In this document: one piece after another, positions 16,607 through 24,064 of the stretch
Position numbering within the stretch: position 1 is the first letter of the stretch
Layout: each line of letters opens with the position of its first letter
DNA from: Bacillota bacterium
Lineage (GTDB): Bacteria; Bacillota; Sulfobacillia; Sulfobacillales; Sulfobacillaceae
Direction of reading: 5' to 3'
NCBI GenBank assembly: GCA_021797825.1
Contig: JAJZZA010000026.1
Span: 1-43,241 of the forward strand
DNA: 43,241 nt
Notes under the pieces: model-generated
Databases searched by the model: none
What the model saw: the letters and a program-made list of their open reading frames with translations, nothing else
What the model was told of the DNA's origin: nothing
Program-made: the position numbers and the translations under genes

Positions 16607-17683
16607 CTATCGGGTCGCCTCCCCCACGCGCGCAATCGCGACCACCGGACCGCCGCCCAGCGGTCCATGATGCTCGGCGCGGGTTGACACATAGCAGGCC
16701 GGATCGCCGGTGGCGGCGGCCAGTACCGCTCCCACCACGCAGCGGGCGTAGCGCATATCTTGCACGTCATCGTCGGTCAGCATGGTATGGCGCCGCCCGC
16801 GCAGCAGCATGCGCGGATCCGCCTCGGCTTTGGCGAACACCGCCGCCAGGCGGTCGCTGGCGGCCTGGGGCAGCGGCAACCGGTCACCCAATCCCAGGCT
16901 GCTCAACAGGCGACCCACCGCCGCCAGGTCCACCATGTCGTCCATCACTTCATGAGCCGCCAGCAAATCCCCTTCCCAGTACGGCGAGTTCCCGAAGAGG
17001 ATGATTTCTGAGCGCAGCAAACCCGGTTTGGCCGACGTGCTGGCCACCCGCGAAAACAGCGAAAAGTCACGGGCCACCGTCTCGTCCGACAGATCCCCGG
17101 TGTCAAATTCTCCCAGCGCCACCCCGACCCCCAACGCCGAGGCCGCCCGCGAATACACCATATTGTTGCGACCGTCATGCTCGCCTCCCGGCAAAATGGC
17201 GCCCTTAATCTGCACCATATGCACGTCCGCGGGCGCCACCCGGGCCGCGGCCATCAACTGCCTGACGACCCGCGCGGTCTCCTCGATCATGGGGCGGCGG
17301 CCCACCTCCGGGACCATAAAGGGACGCGTGCGCCCCGCCGCCACTGCCAAACGTTTGGGCCCGACCGGACGGGACGGGCGAATCCCGGTCCTCCACACCA
17401 CCAGGTAGTGCGGAGACACCACCCCCTCGGTCCCCCCTGAAAAGGAGAAAATCACCCGGTCCAAAACGGCGTCCCGGGAAAGACCCAAGGGTTCCGCCAA
17501 CTCGTCCGCCAGGGCGCGCACCGCCAACTCGCGGCTAAAGTCGTTGCGGCCGCCGTTACCTTCCGTCTTGCCGATGATGGCAATGATATCGCCGGCCGCG
17601 AAGCGGCCCTCCGCGAGGGCTCCGCGCAAGCCGTCCGTATCCCCCGGACCATTTGCAAAAAATCGGTCGATATGGGCGCGCAC
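16607..17683 (-). CDS. Ring-opening amidohydrolase (barbiturase / cyanuric acid hydrolase family)
   Basis: 358 residues, the length of this small family with its three-repeat (Toblerone) fold. Each repeat supplies a Lys-Ser pair. Lys39 lies in GKTEGNGGRNDF with Ser82 in FSGGTEGVVSPH. Lys160 lies in VQIKGAILPGG with Ser215 or Ser217 in VASTSAKPG. Lys285 lies in FAKAEADP with Ser333 in VSTRAEHHGPLGGGP. The third site normally reads SGGAEH; STRAEH here is a deviation near the active centre. The family hydrolyses barbituric or cyanuric acid. Neighbouring Mo-hydroxylase subunits and an NCS1 permease favour barbiturase over triazine breakdown. GTG start at 17683 immediately follows the TAG of the AllA-like gene. 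Confidence 0.9.
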   Translation of the reverse strand: MRAHIDRFFANGPGDTDGLRGALAEGRFAAGDIIAIIGKTEGNGGRNDFSRELAVRALADELAEPLGLSRDAVLDRVIFSFSGGTEGVVSPHYLVVWRTGIRPSRPVGPKRLAVAAGRTRPFMVPEVGRRPMIEETARVVRQLMAAARVAPADVHMVQIKGAILPGGEHDGRNNMVYSRAASALGVGVALGEFDTGDLSDETVARDFSLFSRVASTSAKPGLLRSEIILFGNSPYWEGDLLAAHEVMDDMVDLAAVGRLLSSLGLGDRLPLPQAASDRLAAVFAKAEADPRMLLRGRRHTMLTDDDVQDMRYARCVVGAVLAAATGDPACYVSTRAEHHGPLGGGPVVAIARVGEATR

Positions 17684-18247
17684 CTACATCAACACCTTGA
17701 GTTTTTTTCCGGTTCGGGACAAGACAGCCACCTTGTAAACATCCCCGCGATCCATTTCCGCAGGCAGCGCTTGGCTAGCCAAAGCCGCCACCACTTCCTC
17801 CGAGTTGATGGTAAAGACGGTTACCGGCTCGCCGTCCGCCATCGGGAAATCATGCCATACGCGTTGATGCAGCATCACGCCGTGCCCCGGCCGAAAGCGA
17901 AAGGCTTCGACCTGATCGAGGTCGGGCACGGTTGCCTCCGGCGATGGCCGACCCAGCACCATCACAAACGAATGGCCGCCCAATCCGATAAAGACTTGGG
18001 TCAGCACACGGTGAAACTCCAGCCAATCAACGTCCGGCGAACGCTTAGAGATGCGCGCGGTGCGGATGACCGGTCGGCCCCGGCAGACAAAATCCAGATT
18101 ATCCCCTTCTTCCACGCTTCCCTGGTAAAACGGAATGCTCAGACCCGGTCGCTGAACCTGGCCGTCCAGCAACACCCCATACGGCTGCAACCGCTGCGCG
18201 GTGGCCTCTTGAACCGGAATCTGCACCGTTGTCAGACTGGTTGCCAT
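17684..18247 (-). CDS. AllA-like ureidoglycolate lyase family protein
   Basis: 187 residues, cupin-type fold of the ureidoglycolate lyase (AllA) family. Visible: LTTVQIPVQEATAQRLQPYG at the N terminus (AllA proteins start with a similar ...LT.EAFAPFG), LGGHSFVMVLGRP, and FRPGHGVMLHQRVWHDFP (canonical GVWHHPL with metal-facing His). AllA releases urea from ureidoglycolate. With no allantoinase or allantoicase nearby, the substrate may be a related ureido acid such as ureidomalonate. Start ATG 18247; AGGGAGGCATG precedes it. It is directly contiguous with the ring-opening enzyme downstream. Confidence 0.78.
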   Translation of the reverse strand: MATSLTTVQIPVQEATAQRLQPYGVLLDGQVQRPGLSIPFYQGSVEEGDNLDFVCRGRPVIRTARISKRSPDVDWLEFHRVLTQVFIGLGGHSFVMVLGRPSPEATVPDLDQVEAFRFRPGHGVMLHQRVWHDFPMADGEPVTVFTINSEEVVAALASQALPAEMDRGDVYKVAVLSRTGKKLKVLM

Positions 18248-18303
18248 AAGACATGCCTCCCTGTTTTTGGTTATCGCCCAGCCGGACGACGTGTGACTAT
18301 GCG

Positions 18304-20460
18304 CTATGGCTGCTGAACGGCTGCCGGCGGCATGGACCCGGCGAGCGCCGCCAGCACGCGATCCGCCGTCATCGGCAGACGGTCGAGGCGGACGCCCACG
18401 GCATCGCGCACGGCATTGGCGATCGCCGGCGCCACCGGCGCCACCGCCACCTCACCCGCCGACTTCGCACCCCACGGTCCCGCCGGTTCCCGCGATTTGG
18501 CCACTAAGACCGTCAGCGGGGGCATCTCGGTCGCACTGAACCACGGATAGTCGCCCAGACTACGGATTAGCACCCGGCCCGCCCGGTCGAGCGGCATGTC
18601 TTCGCATAAGGCGTAGCCCAACCCCTGCGCCACCGCTCCTTCGACCTGACCGCGCAAGCCAGCCGGATTGATGACCCGTCCCACCTCGACGCCAGCCACC
18701 AGATGACGGACCGCAATCTGACCGGTCCGTCGGTCTACCCGCACCCGCGCCACCACGACCGCCACCGGCGCCGGGGATGCCGTCGGCGCCGCCACCCCCC
18801 ATCCCACGAGGGGTCCCCGCAGCGGCCCGTAGCAACTGGCCTGGGCCAGTTCGACGAAGGACCGGCCCGCCGCCCAGCCTGTTGACACGCTTGACGCCGG
18901 CGGGAGCCGCTTGGCCAAACGGCGCAGTTGCCGTTTGAGGTCACGTGCCGCCGCTACCGCGGCGGAACCGGTTACAAAAGTGGTCGACGAAGCGTAGGAC
19001 CCGTAATCGAACGCGTCGTGATCCGTGTCGGGCGCCAAGACCCGCACCCCCGATTCGTCGATCCCGAGCGTGCGCGCCACCAGTAAAGCCAACACCTCGC
19101 GGGCTCCTTGACCCATATCCACCGCGCCGGTCGCGACCCGCACCCGTCCATCCTCTTGCAGCGCCACCCGCACCGCCGCCACTTCCGTGTGCGGCACTCC
19201 GCTGGCCTGCATGCCCAACGCCAGCCCCAATCCCTCGTCGGGTGCCGGCGCCCGCCCCCAGCCGGCCGCGGCCAGGCAGGCGTCCAACAGCCCCGTCAGC
19301 CCAAGCCCGCGAAACCGTCGCCCGGGGGCGTCCCCTTCCCCATCGAACACATCGAGCGGGTCCCCGTCTGCCAGCAAAATCCGTCGCCGCAGCGCGGCGG
19401 GGTCCTCCCCCCGTTGTCGGGCGGCCTCGTCCAAATGGGTCTCCACCGCCATGCCGCCCTGCGGCCCGCCATACCCGCGAAAGGCGCCGGCCACCGGGCC
19501 CGGGCCATAGTGCACCCGTCCGGAAAAACGGTAGGCTTGGGCCCGGTACAACGGCAGCGTCTTAAGCGCCATGTTTTTCGCCACCGTCAACCCGTGCCCC
19601 CCGTAAGGCCCGGTTGCCACCTCCGCGTCCAGCTCAATGGCGCTCAGCCGCTGACCGTTCCACTGGGTTTTCACCGTGAGCGTGGCCGCGTGGCGGGTTC
19701 GCGCCAGCAAGAATTCCTGGCGCCGCGTCAGCATCATTTTGACCGGCTGGCCAGTGGCGCGGGCCAACAGGGCCACCCAAGGCTCCACAATCACTTCCTG
19801 CTTGCCGCCGAACCCGCCGCCGACATCGGTTCCGATGACGCGTACGGATGACACCGCCATCCCCAGCGCCCTGGCCACGAGGCGGCGGACATGAAACGGC
19901 ACTTGCGTGGTAGTCACCACCGTCAACACGCCGTGGGGCGCCGGATATGCCAAGGCGGCATGGGGTTCGATTTGAATATGGCTCACCCGCTGCACATCGA
20001 CTTGGGTCACCAGACTCCAACCCGATGATGGCGCCTGCCCGGCCGTCTGCAGCCATCTCGCCACCACCCCATCCGGACAATCCGCATGCAGCGGACCAGT
20101 CCAGGGTTGATAAGTCACCCGTGCCGCGGCCAGACCGGCAGCCAGACTGGTTGCATCGTCCGCGGCGACCAGCGCCACCGGCTCACCGGGATAGCGGACC
20201 ACCGGATTGATAATGAGGGTGTCATAGGGAGACGGCTCCGGCTCGGGTTGACCAGCCGTGGTATAGGGCCAGCCAGGCGCGTCGTGCGCCGTCAACACCG
20301 CACGCACCCCGGGCAGTGCCCGCATTTCGGCCAGGTTGACCAGTTCCGCCCGAGCCGGGGCCGTTTCCGCCTCCACGACCCCTGCCACCAAAGCCGGAGT
20401 CTTATCCAACCAGTCCGGCGCATAGCGCGGTTCGGCACTTAAACTCCAACGGCGCACCAT
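18304..20460 (-). CDS. Molybdenum hydroxylase large subunit (xanthine dehydrogenase family)
   Basis: 718 residues from ATG 20460, which has AAGGAGG nine bases upstream; longer in-frame starts would overlap the FAD-subunit gene. Binds molybdopterin cytosine dinucleotide. Motifs: IEPHAALA (164-171), GGGFGGK (214-220), GAFRGYGGPQGG (325-336) and, near the end, WGAKSAGEVAVAPVAPAIANAV with the catalytic Glu. The family hydroxylates N-heterocycles (xanthine, nicotinate, quinoline, uracil) or oxidises CO or aldehydes. The CO dehydrogenase loop (AYRCSFR) is not present. In the context of a barbiturase-type gene, uracil/thymine dehydrogenase activity is proposed (inference). It lies 4 bases from the FAD subunit gene. 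Confidence 0.9.
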   Translation of the reverse strand: MVRRWSLSAEPRYAPDWLDKTPALVAGVVEAETAPARAELVNLAEMRALPGVRAVLTAHDAPGWPYTTAGQPEPEPSPYDTLIINPVVRYPGEPVALVAADDATSLAAGLAAARVTYQPWTGPLHADCPDGVVARWLQTAGQAPSSGWSLVTQVDVQRVSHIQIEPHAALAYPAPHGVLTVVTTTQVPFHVRRLVARALGMAVSSVRVIGTDVGGGFGGKQEVIVEPWVALLARATGQPVKMMLTRRQEFLLARTRHAATLTVKTQWNGQRLSAIELDAEVATGPYGGHGLTVAKNMALKTLPLYRAQAYRFSGRVHYGPGPVAGAFRGYGGPQGGMAVETHLDEAARQRGEDPAALRRRILLADGDPLDVFDGEGDAPGRRFRGLGLTGLLDACLAAAGWGRAPAPDEGLGLALGMQASGVPHTEVAAVRVALQEDGRVRVATGAVDMGQGAREVLALLVARTLGIDESGVRVLAPDTDHDAFDYGSYASSTTFVTGSAAVAAARDLKRQLRRLAKRLPPASSVSTGWAAGRSFVELAQASCYGPLRGPLVGWGVAAPTASPAPVAVVVARVRVDRRTGQIAVRHLVAGVEVGRVINPAGLRGQVEGAVAQGLGYALCEDMPLDRAGRVLIRSLGDYPWFSATEMPPLTVLVAKSREPAGPWGAKSAGEVAVAPVAPAIANAVRDAVGVRLDRLPMTADRVLAALAGSMPPAAVQQP

Positions 20461-20464
20461 ATCA

Positions 20465-21274
20465 TCACGCCTCCTTGGCCTGCCGTTTAGACGGGGCCGG
20501 CACCGCCGCCGCCAACTGCTCCCACAGCACCCGCCCCAGCGCCTCCCGGTAGGCCGGCGCGGCCCGGAAATCCTCAATCCGGGGGCCGTCCACCGTCAGG
20601 TACTCTCGCCAGCGGGCAGCCAGATTGGCCAGCGCGGTTTGCGGGTTTCCCGCGCAATCCCCCTCCCAGGGTTCGGGACCGACCCCGGACAGGACCGCCT
20701 TAACGCCGTCGTCCGCAATCAACACGCCCCCATTGACGATGGCGCCATTGAGGCGGGTGCGGGCCATCTTGACAAATCGCATGAGAAGAAAGGACGGGGG
20801 CGGAATCACCAGCGCCAGCCAGGCCCGATGCGGACCATAAATCCGTCCTTGGTAACTCAGCGGGTGCCAGGCGGGACCGCCCGCAGGGTCGATAACCAAC
20901 ACCCGAGCCCCCGCCAACCGCATTGGCGGGTACAGATCCGATACCGGCTCCCGATTGGCCAACCTCCCCAGGACCGTGGCCAGATTGCGGAACACGGGAG
21001 ACCCCATCAACCGCACCGCTTCCGCGATTGCGGGGAAAGTGGACCGCACGGCCCGTTCGAGCCTCGTCAAAGACACCGCCGAACCGACCCATAACGAGCC
21101 GTCAGCGCCACTGCTCAAATCACTTGCCCCTGGCAACCGCCGCAAATCCAACAGCACGGGCGGCGACTGCCCATCCGCCAAGAGACGGGTTCCTCCCCCT
21201 AACACCACGGCGCCGTCCGCCAGCGCCCGCCGCACCGCGTCCAGCGTGGCGGCTTCAATCAACCGCATCGGCAC
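20465..21274 (-). CDS. Molybdenum hydroxylase FAD-binding subunit
   Basis: 269 residues (CoxM/XdhB type). FAD-binding PCMH domain: ADGAVVLGGGTRLLADGQ near the N terminus and FRNLATVLGRLANREPVSDLYPP, where classical members read ATxGGNLA...P.SD. The glycine pair of TIGGN is replaced by LGR, so FAD contact may differ. The C-terminal CO-deh-flav domain follows (RLNGAIVNGGVLI, AVLSGVGPEPW). The start is GTG at 21274, or ATG at 21268 with GGTGG upstream. It overlaps the iron-sulfur subunit gene by 20 bases, showing translational coupling of the three subunits. Confidence 0.87.
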   Translation of the reverse strand: MPMRLIEAATLDAVRRALADGAVVLGGGTRLLADGQSPPVLLDLRRLPGASDLSSGADGSLWVGSAVSLTRLERAVRSTFPAIAEAVRLMGSPVFRNLATVLGRLANREPVSDLYPPMRLAGARVLVIDPAGGPAWHPLSYQGRIYGPHRAWLALVIPPPSFLLMRFVKMARTRLNGAIVNGGVLIADDGVKAVLSGVGPEPWEGDCAGNPQTALANLAARWREYLTVDGPRIEDFRAAPAYREALGRVLWEQLAAAVPAPSKRQAKEA

Positions 21275-21791
21275 CCACCACCTTCATCACGGCCCGCACC
21301 GGCGCATAGTACCCGGTACATCGGCAGATATGACTGAGCAATGCCGTGCGCACCACGTCTTCCGTAACCCGGGCTTCCTTTTCCAGCAGCAGGCGAAGAC
21401 TGACTAACATGCCCGGGGTGCAATATCCGCATTGCGCCGCACCTTCCTCGGCAAACGCGTCCATCAGCGACTTCAACCGCCTATCCTGCTGATACCCTTC
21501 GTAAGTGGTCACGCGCTGGCCGTCAAGGCGGGCGGTCAGCACCAGGCAACTGGGCACGGTCTCCTCGTCGTTGCGCACCACCACACACGCGCCGCAATGG
21601 CCGGTGCCGCAGCCGTAGCGAGCGCCGTATAAGCCCAAACGCGTGCGCAGGGTGTCAAGCAGACGCTCGTCAACGGAAACCTCGAGCGGGTAGAGGCGCC
21701 CGTTAACCGTCACCACCACATGACGGGGCTCATCCACGGGCATCGCCTGCGCAGCGGGAGCCCTCCCCACCCCCAGGGGCGTTGTCCGCAT
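21255..21791 (-). CDS. Molybdenum hydroxylase [2Fe-2S] subunit
   Basis: Up to 178 residues. The plant-type ferredoxin cluster is held by Cys61, 66, 69 (YGCGTGHCGACVVV) and Cys82. The second cluster is held by Cys121, 124 (CGYCTPGM) and Cys156, 158 (ICRCTGYY). It passes electrons from the Mo centre to FAD. The start is uncertain: ATG 21791 lacks a nearby ribosome site, while ATG 21743 or GTG 21737 would begin just before the conserved VVVTVNG. The strong AAAGGGAGG upstream serves a different frame, a 26-codon ORF at 21810-21730 that ends on GTGGATGAG. This hints that CoxS-type translation is coupled to a leader peptide. Confidence 0.88.
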   Translation of the reverse strand: MRTTPLGVGRAPAAQAMPVDEPRHVVVTVNGRLYPLEVSVDERLLDTLRTRLGLYGARYGCGTGHCGACVVVRNDEETVPSCLVLTARLDGQRVTTYEGYQQDRRLKSLMDAFAEEGAAQCGYCTPGMLVSLRLLLEKEARVTEDVVRTALLSHICRCTGYYAPVRAVMKVVGADAVD

Positions 21792-21810
21792 GACCAGAAC
21801 CGGGATCCAT
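21730..21810 (-). CDS. Possible leader peptide ahead of the hydroxylase genes
   Basis: 26-codon frame from ATG 21810, with AAAGGGAGG 10 bases upstream, the best ribosome binding site in the region. Gly-rich product (MDPGSGHADNAPGGGEG). Its TGA (21732-21730) overlaps the probable GTG start of the [2Fe-2S] subunit. It could be a coupling ORF, or the footprint of a frameshift at the start of the subunit gene. Confidence 0.3.
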   Translation of the reverse strand: MDPGSGHADNAPGGGEGSRCAGDARG

Positions 21811-21875
21811 TTTCGCTTCGCCTCCCTTTGACATGTATTAGGCCGTCACCCGTCGCGGCGGGTCTCGCGCAACAA

Positions 21876-21902
21876 AGCGGCGGGTGGTCTTACCCCGCCG
21901 CT
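21876..21902 (-). terminator. Intrinsic terminator after the NCS1 permease gene
   Basis: On the minus strand AGCGGCGGG and CCCGCCGCT form a perfect 9-bp stem with a 9-base loop, followed by TTTGTT. It lies 18 bases past the permease stop and before the hydroxylase genes, so read-through or a separate promoter must supply the latter. Confidence 0.72.
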
Positions 21903-21920
21903 CATCGGGACAGGTGCCGG

Positions 21921-23390
21921 CTAGTTGCTGGTCGGGTCGAGCTCCAATCCCAACGGGCGCGCGCTCGGAACCAGAACCTTTTTGTAGTAGAGCGCGTAGA
22001 GCAGCCCGGCGATAATCGGTCCGCTGAATGAACTCAAATCCATGCCGCCGAACAGGGTTTTCGACAGGGGACTGACCCAAAGCGTCGAATTGACCGTCCA
22101 TAAGGCGAGAAACGCCGAGGCCAGGAAAATGCCGAGGGCGGACCAGTTCCATCCGTTTTGGTACCAATAAGCACTTTTGGGCGACATCAAGACCAGGCTA
22201 TGCGAGTCGTAACGGCCGCGGCTAAGCCAATAGTGCACGATAAACATCGCCGTCCAGGGTCCGATCACCAGCACCGACAGGCTCAGGAAGTTGATAAAGA
22301 AACTGAGGAATTGGGGGGCAAAAAACAGTGCGTACAGCGCCACCAGAATCGCCACGGTAGCATCTAAAATCGCCGACTGATACCGCTTGATGCGAAATCC
22401 CATGGCCAAAAAGCTCATGGCTGAGCTGTAGGCGTTGAGGTAGTTGGCGGTTACCTGCCCCAAGATGGTCACTGCCAGAAAGGGCAACACGTACCAGTGC
22501 GGCAACACCGCCATAATGGCGCCGACGGGGTTGGAGGCGTACATCTTCGGATTGGTGATGGTTCCCAACATCACCCCGAGCGCCAAGACCACAAACGCGG
22601 CCAACCCGGAACCCAGCCAGGTGTACATGACAATCTGTTTCCCGTTGCTGTCTTTGGGCAAATAGCGGGTATAGTCCGACGCATAGTTGGTCCACGACAA
22701 AACCGTGGACATGAGTCCGATGGACAACGCGAAAATCATCGTGGTGGTCAGGCCGGAGGTCCACATCGCGGACGCCGCCGGCGCGTAATTCCAATGCACG
22801 TGCGGGGCGATGACGAAGAACAGCACGACGGACAGCACACCCACCCCGTAGGCCAAAATCCGTTGCATCACGACGACGGTGGCGTGACCGAGAATCGGGA
22901 TACTGAAGGTCAAAACGATGCTCAAAATGATGGCGGCAACCAAAGGCCCCGTCCCGTTCGCCGGCAAGCCCACGACGCCAAATACGCTTAAGAAGGCGTA
23001 GACCGTCAAGACCGTGGTCACAGCCTCCCATCCCACCATGTTGAGCCAGCTGAACAACGAGGGGACAACGTTGCCTTTAACCCCGAAAATCGCCCGGGTA
23101 ATCGTCAAGGTCGCAGTTCCGGCTTTCGATCCGGGCAGGCTGGCCCACCCCAAAATGACGAACGACAAGGCGCACAACGCCGACACGGCCAGGGACTCCC
23201 ACAAGCTTAATCCCATTTGGGTAAACAACTGACCGATGATAAATCCGCTAAACGTCAATTGCCCCGCCAACCACACCCAAAACAGTTCTTTGGGTTTGCC
23301 GTGACGCGCTTTGGCGTCAATCACATCAATGCCATGTGTTTCCACATGGAACACCGCGTCACCCGTGGCCACCGCATTGTGGTTGACCAT
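21921..23390 (-). CDS. NCS1-family nucleobase permease
   Basis: 489 residues with about twelve membrane helices. NCS1 landmarks: VWLAGQLTFSGFIIGQLF in helix 1, SLPGSKAGTATLTITRAIFG, FSWLNMVGWEAVTTVLTVY, TNYASDYTRYLPKDSNGK and GPWTAMFIVHYWLSRGRY. The family imports cytosine, uracil, allantoin, hydantoins or thiamine precursors with H+ or Na+. Here it heads the catabolic cluster, so it probably brings in the heterocycle degraded by the enzymes that follow. Start ATG 23390 follows GGAGGAAAGG. A promoter with two flanking dyads lies about 100 bases upstream, and a terminator follows. Confidence 0.9.
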   Translation of the reverse strand: MVNHNAVATGDAVFHVETHGIDVIDAKARHGKPKELFWVWLAGQLTFSGFIIGQLFTQMGLSLWESLAVSALCALSFVILGWASLPGSKAGTATLTITRAIFGVKGNVVPSLFSWLNMVGWEAVTTVLTVYAFLSVFGVVGLPANGTGPLVAAIILSIVLTFSIPILGHATVVVMQRILAYGVGVLSVVLFFVIAPHVHWNYAPAASAMWTSGLTTTMIFALSIGLMSTVLSWTNYASDYTRYLPKDSNGKQIVMYTWLGSGLAAFVVLALGVMLGTITNPKMYASNPVGAIMAVLPHWYVLPFLAVTILGQVTANYLNAYSSAMSFLAMGFRIKRYQSAILDATVAILVALYALFFAPQFLSFFINFLSLSVLVIGPWTAMFIVHYWLSRGRYDSHSLVLMSPKSAYWYQNGWNWSALGIFLASAFLALWTVNSTLWVSPLSKTLFGGMDLSSFSGPIIAGLLYALYYKKVLVPSARPLGLELDPTSN

Positions 23391-23462
23391 ACGCCTTTCC
23401 TCCGTTCGCTTTGTTAATTGTTAGCCCAATCCGCTGAACATACCTCCCAACCCGGCAAGACC

Positions 23463-23483
23463 TTTTGTTAGGTCCTAAGCAAA
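23463..23483. promoter_or_regulatory. Palindromic operator candidate at the NCS1 promoter
   Basis: TTTTGTTAGG-T-CCTAAGCAAA: a 21-bp near-palindrome (8 of 10 pairs, including perfect TTAGG-T-CCTAA). It touches the -10 box and covers the likely transcription start of the permease gene. Expected for a repressor site; the regulator is not in the window. Confidence 0.5.
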
Positions 23484-23511
23484 TCCTATCGCATTTTTGT
23501 AACGCGTTCAA
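23483..23511 (-). promoter_or_regulatory. Promoter of the NCS1 permease gene (putative)
   Basis: Minus strand: -35 TTGAAC (23511-23506), a 17-base spacer, -10 TAGGAT (23488-23483). It has four of six matches in each box and ideal spacing, and lies 93 bases upstream of the ATG. Confidence 0.5.
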
Positions 23512-23520
23512 CTTTGAACG
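23505..23520. promoter_or_regulatory. Perfect 7-2-7 inverted repeat at the NCS1 -35 region
   Basis: CGTTCAA-CT-TTGAACG, a perfect dyad overlapping the -35 box. Together with the dyad at 23463-23483 it brackets the promoter. Confidence 0.5.
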
Positions 23521-23976
23521 AACATGTTTATGCCAAAGCACAACCAGGTTTTTCTATTTTTTGCAGAAACCCAACCATTTCCCCCACCCTTGTCCGGACT
23601 TGCCCGACGGCGGGCACCCAAAGCCACCCAAGGGTTATCTGCACCGCTGGCCAGGCGGTCACCACCGCCGGGCCGGGCAAGACGAACTGCCGCGAGTTGC
23701 CCTCTGCCGCCCGCGATGGCGCCAGCGCCCCAGGGTGCTCCGGAATCGCTCATGTCAACGGAGAACGCCGCTCCCCCATCTGGCCGTCGTTGGTTGGTTG
23801 TTTCCCACCGGTGACTCGCATGCGCCATCGGCCCCGTTATCGCGTCGGAGACGGGCCAAGACCAACCCGATACCGCCCCGGACACCAAATCGTGACAACC
23901 GCAACGAGGGCGATGGCAAAATGAATGGGCGAAAACACCCCGGTGCAGCGATCTCTCCGTATAATGACGATGACGT
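23521..23976. other. Intergenic region, no gene recognised
   Basis: Upstream of the NCS1 promoter. Open frames are present on both strands but have no supporting ribosome sites or recognisable products. An AT-rich patch at 23540-23580 adjoins the promoter. Confidence 0.5.
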
Positions 23977-24000
23977 CCCCCGTCCCCGGGGAGGCGGGGG
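23977..24000 (-). terminator. GC hairpin after the formamidase-like gene
   Basis: CCCCCG and CGGGGG arms with an inner CCCC/GGGG pairing, 65 bases past the formamidase stop. No U-tract; a weak terminator candidate. Confidence 0.35.
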
Positions 24001-24064
24001 TCCTGGGTAAGACAAAGGGCGATGGCTACGTTCGGTGCGGGTGGTGATGGTTTTCGGTTTGCGC

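Noticed and set aside
18304-20577. Longer start for the Mo-hydroxylase large subunit (to 20577)
   Set aside because: The extra residues are Arg/Gly-rich and lie within the FAD-subunit gene; ATG 20460 has AAGGAGG at the right distance.
23508-23888. 126-codon minus-strand open frame between the formamidase and the permease
   Set aside because: No ribosome site, no recognisable motif, low-complexity composition, and it overlaps the permease promoter region.
23960-23965. Plus-strand TATAAT as a promoter
   Set aside because: No plus-strand gene follows and there is no -35 at proper spacing.
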